Shown here: one piece after another, positions 32,812-35,201 of the stretch
Layout of the letters: the number at the start of each line of letters is the position of its first letter
How positions within the stretch are numbered: the first letter of the stretch is position 1
NCBI GenBank assembly: GCA_030149965.1
Contig: JASLHB010000065.1
Coordinates: forward strand, 1-35,201
Direction: 5' to 3'
DNA from: Wohlfahrtiimonas sp.
GTDB lineage: Bacteria; Pseudomonadota; Gammaproteobacteria; Cardiobacteriales; Wohlfahrtiimonadaceae
DNA length: 35,201 nucleotides
Notes under the pieces: model-generated
Database searches by the model: none
The model's input: only the letters and a program-made list of their open reading frames with translations
What the model was told of the DNA's origin: nothing
Program-made: the position numbers and the translations under genes

Positions 32812-34197
32812 ATGATGCGCCTTAAATTGAAAGAATTTTCTAAAAGTTTTCTATTTAGGGCGTGGTTGTCCGTTGTGCTCGCATACAGCATTATTGTGCT
32901 GTCTGTGCAATTGGCATATGTTTATATTGCAGATGATTATAACGATGATTGGAAAGAAATCTATCACGCTGAAGTGATTCCTGCGCTTTCCAACATTGTG
33001 ATTGCTGGCAATGATGAAGACATTAGCAGCCCTATTGCTACCATTGAAAATCTTGCCAATAAATATTCAGAATATCTATCTGTTTATTATTTAGGTGTGA
33101 TTACGCCCAATCAAAATGTTCTAAAAGCTCATACAGAATTGTTCGAAATGAGCAATATCAAACAAAATCAGCTGATCTATTTTACAGATCGCCACCAGAA
33201 TCTTTATTTAATAGAAGTTAAAAATCCTAGCCATTCAGTGCTGTATTTTAGCTTGTCCACTGAAGGCTTCATGCTCCGAAGCATTCCAATCTTTGGTTTA
33301 ATTCTATTTTTTACATTCTTTTGGGCAAGACGCTTTCTATCGCCCATAGAAACATTGATCAAAACAGCACAACAAGTAGGTAAAGGCAATTTACAAATCA
33401 TTCCGCCTGAATCCACCAGAAATTCTACGCCAGAAATTAAAGAGCTAACACAGACGTTTAATGTAATGGTGCAAAATTTAACAAAGTTACAAAAAAGTCA
33501 GCAAGAGATGATTTCAGACATTGCTCACGAATTGCGCTCACCTTTAGCTAGACAAAAATTGGCCATTAACTTATTAAAAGAAAGGCAGTTTCATAAATTT
33601 GATTATAAAGAATTATTAGACCGCATTGAAAATGAAGGGCTTCGCCTCAATGAACTCATTGATGAAATCTTAAATTATCTTCGCCCTTTACAAAGCCAAC
33701 AAGAATTAGATCAAAATGCTGAGCCTATTTATCTAACATCTTTGTTAGAGTCTATTTTAGATGATGCGGCATTTGAATTTTCAAAACAAAATAAAGGCGT
33801 TGAAATCAGTGTTGATGTTGATCAAGACCTGATCGTTTTAGGTGAATACTTAAAACTCGAACGCGCTGTAGAAAATATCGTGCGCAACGCACTATTTCAT
33901 ACAAAACCTTATACAAAAATTGAAGTGAGTTTAAGTAAAGACTTATCAACAAATGAAGCAATTATTGCTGTCCGTGATCATGGTTGCGGCATTCCTGAAG
34001 AAAATATCCCCTTCTTAACAAAACCTTTTTACCGCGTTGATAGTGCACGCAATAAAAGAGATGGAGGCTATGGTTTAGGCTTGACCATTACACATGTGAT
34101 TATCACGCATCATAATGGCACTCTGATCTTCAAAAATGCTGATGATGAAGGTTTAATCGTTTTAATAAAATTGCCTTTAATCTCGGACAATTCGTAA
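32812..34197 (+). CDS. cpxA: Envelope-stress sensor histidine kinase, CpxA-like
   Basis: A 461-residue inner-membrane kinase. Two membrane helices (about 16-38 and 157-173) enclose a periplasmic sensor domain of about 115 residues; a HAMP domain follows (174-225). The phosphorylated His is His239 in DIAHELRSPLARQKL, close to CpxA ISHELRTPLTR. The ATPase domain has the N box NIVRNALFHT, G1 DHGCGIPEE, FYRVDSARNKRDGGYGLGL and the closing strand. The sensor domain itself is not evidently similar to E. coli CpxA beyond length, so the stimulus cannot be inferred. There is no cpxP beside it. Expressed with cpxR. Confidence 0.82.
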   Translation: MMRLKLKEFSKSFLFRAWLSVVLAYSIIVLSVQLAYVYIADDYNDDWKEIYHAEVIPALSNIVIAGNDEDISSPIATIENLANKYSEYLSVYYLGVITPNQNVLKAHTELFEMSNIKQNQLIYFTDRHQNLYLIEVKNPSHSVLYFSLSTEGFMLRSIPIFGLILFFTFFWARRFLSPIETLIKTAQQVGKGNLQIIPPESTRNSTPEIKELTQTFNVMVQNLTKLQKSQQEMISDIAHELRSPLARQKLAINLLKERQFHKFDYKELLDRIENEGLRLNELIDEILNYLRPLQSQQELDQNAEPIYLTSLLESILDDAAFEFSKQNKGVEISVDVDQDLIVLGEYLKLERAVENIVRNALFHTKPYTKIEVSLSKDLSTNEAIIAVRDHGCGIPEENIPFLTKPFYRVDSARNKRDGGYGLGLTITHVIITHHNGTLIFKNADDEGLIVLIKLPLISDNS

Positions 34198-34268
34198 ATA
34201 GAATAGGCTTCACTCTCATTTTCGAGTAGAATGTTATCCTTTTATATCAAGTTTGATTAGGTTAATGT

Positions 34269-35201
34269 ATGAGCGAACGTTTACAAAAAGTATTGGCTAA
34301 TTTGGGCTTAGGCTCTCGTCGCGCAATGGAAGATTGGATTCGCGAAGGTAGAGTTTCAGTTAATGGGAAAGTTGCCATCTTAGGTACAACGGTTGATGGC
34401 TCAGAAAAAATTCTAGTCGATGGCAAACCAGTTCAAGTGGATGATTCTCCTTTAGTGCGTAGAATCATTGCATATCATAAACCTATCGGTGAAGTGACAA
34501 CACGCCACGATCCTGAAGGTAGAAAAACAATTTTTGATAGCTTACCGCCCATCAAAAACGGTCGTTGGATTTCAATTGGCCGTTTAGATATTAATACACA
34601 AGGTTTATTGCTACTCACTAACGATGGTGAATTTGCCAATAAAATGATGCACCCTTCTAGCGAAGTAGAACGCGAATATGCTGTGCGCGTTTTAGGCACT
34701 TTGACAGAAGAAATGGTGACAGCCATGAAAACAGGTGTTGAATTTGAAGATGGTATTTCTAAATTTGACGAAATCCTTTATTCAGGTGGTGAAGGCGCAA
34801 ACATTTGGTATCACGTTATTCTAAAAGGTGGGAAAAACCGTGAAGTTCGCCGTTTATGGGAATCTCAAGGCTTAACAGTATCGCGCTTAATGCGTGTACG
34901 TTATGGCAGTTACACAATGCCAAAAGCACTGCGCCAAGGTCACTCAATTGATTTAGATATTGATGCAACCAAAGCAATTTTAGAAGATGCTGGCATGCAA
35001 TTTCGCATTGAAAACTTCTATGCACCACCAGAAAACAGAAAATCTCAGTATAAAGCAAAGCCTAGTAAGCGTTTTGCAAATAGCTCTGCATCAGAAAAGC
35101 CACGTGCATCCTCAACAGATACATCTAGAAAAATGAGAGCAGAATTTGGTTCATCTGAATCAAGAAAAGCACCATCTAGATCGTCTGAACGCACGGATCG
35201 T
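34269..35201 (+). CDS. rluB: 23S rRNA pseudouridine(2605) synthase RluB (3' partial)
   Basis: The frame from ATG 34269 stays open to the end of the window (311 codons), so the gene is cut. It begins with an S4 RNA-binding domain MSERLQKVLANLGLGSRRA, followed by the catalytic domain with Asp in IGRLDINTQGLLLLTNDGE, MHPSSEVEREYAVRV, and KGGKNREVRRLWESQGL. RTR/RYG segments and TRHDPEGR match E. coli RluB, which modifies U2605. After about residue 255 a basic Ser/Lys/Arg-rich low-complexity tail begins, as in E. coli but apparently longer; its end lies beyond the window. The gap to cpxA is 71 bases, with no clear terminator. Confidence 0.93.
   Translation, partial: MSERLQKVLANLGLGSRRAMEDWIREGRVSVNGKVAILGTTVDGSEKILVDGKPVQVDDSPLVRRIIAYHKPIGEVTTRHDPEGRKTIFDSLPPIKNGRWISIGRLDINTQGLLLLTNDGEFANKMMHPSSEVEREYAVRVLGTLTEEMVTAMKTGVEFEDGISKFDEILYSGGEGANIWYHVILKGGKNREVRRLWESQGLTVSRLMRVRYGSYTMPKALRQGHSIDLDIDATKAILEDAGMQFRIENFYAPPENRKSQYKAKPSKRFANSSASEKPRASSTDTSRKMRAEFGSSESRKAPSRSSERTDR

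Noticed and set aside
1..35201. CRISPR arrays, tRNA or rRNA genes, insertion sequences, phage or integrase genes
   Set aside because: None was seen on either strand: no periodic direct repeats, no tRNA-like cloverleaf in the intergenic gaps, and no transposase or integrase motif in the frames.

Overview
The window is a gene-dense, AT-rich stretch of a gammaproteobacterial chromosome. Nearly every gene is a recognisable core gene, and the gene orders match known gammaproteobacterial clusters: accD-folC-dedD-cvpA, ubiG-yciK, and ndk-rlmN-pilW-rodZ-hisS-yfgM-bamB-der. BamB and PilW lipoproteins, RodZ, UbiG and a Cpx-type two-component system indicate a rod-shaped Gram-negative cell that makes ubiquinone and probably type IV pili. 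I cannot name the genus. A low-GC lineage such as Cardiobacteriales (Ignatzschineria/Wohlfahrtiimonas) is only a guess.

Layout. 1-4983 (+): an operon of accD (5' end cut by the window), folC, dedD, cvpA, ubiG and a yciK-like reductase. 5108-7818 (+): a periplasmic M16 protease pair, one zinc-active and one lacking the zinc motif. 8007-8735 (+): rluF, convergent with rhlE (-), sharing a bidirectional terminator. 10036-10790 (-): a small accessory island of a DUF6338-like membrane protein and a 52-residue Gly-Tyr-Lys/Arg-Pro protein, with its own promoter and terminator. 10911-20689 (-): a long cluster ndk, rlmN, pilW, rodZ, hisS, yfgM, bamB, der, glmS covering RNA modification, pilus and outer-membrane assembly, translation, ribosome assembly and amino-sugar supply. 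20937-25593 (+): uvrD, a DUF1090 (YqjC-like) protein, a YnfM-like MFS transporter and a YgiW-like OB-fold stress protein, most ending in clear terminators. 25673-27792 (-): mazG-xseA, divergent from yoaA-plsY (+, 27923-30504). 30506-31990 (-): rpoN, divergent from a CpxRA-like two-component system (32129-34197, +). 34269-35201 (+): rluB, cut by the window end.

The most interesting points are: (i) the DUF6338-like plus GY(K/R)P small-protein module, the only clearly accessory and functionally unknown locus; (ii) a CpxR-box-like GTAAA-N6-GTAAA repeat upstream of the ygiW-like gene, with cpxRA in the same window; (iii) a perfect CRP core site between rpoN and cpxRA; (iv) divergent mazG/yoaA promoters with identical 11-bp -10 segments; (v) a YciK-like reductase lacking the catalytic serine; (vi) absence of ispG and purF from their usual places. 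I saw no CRISPR array, tRNA, rRNA, transposase, integrase or phage gene. No stretch longer than 300 bases lacks a gene.
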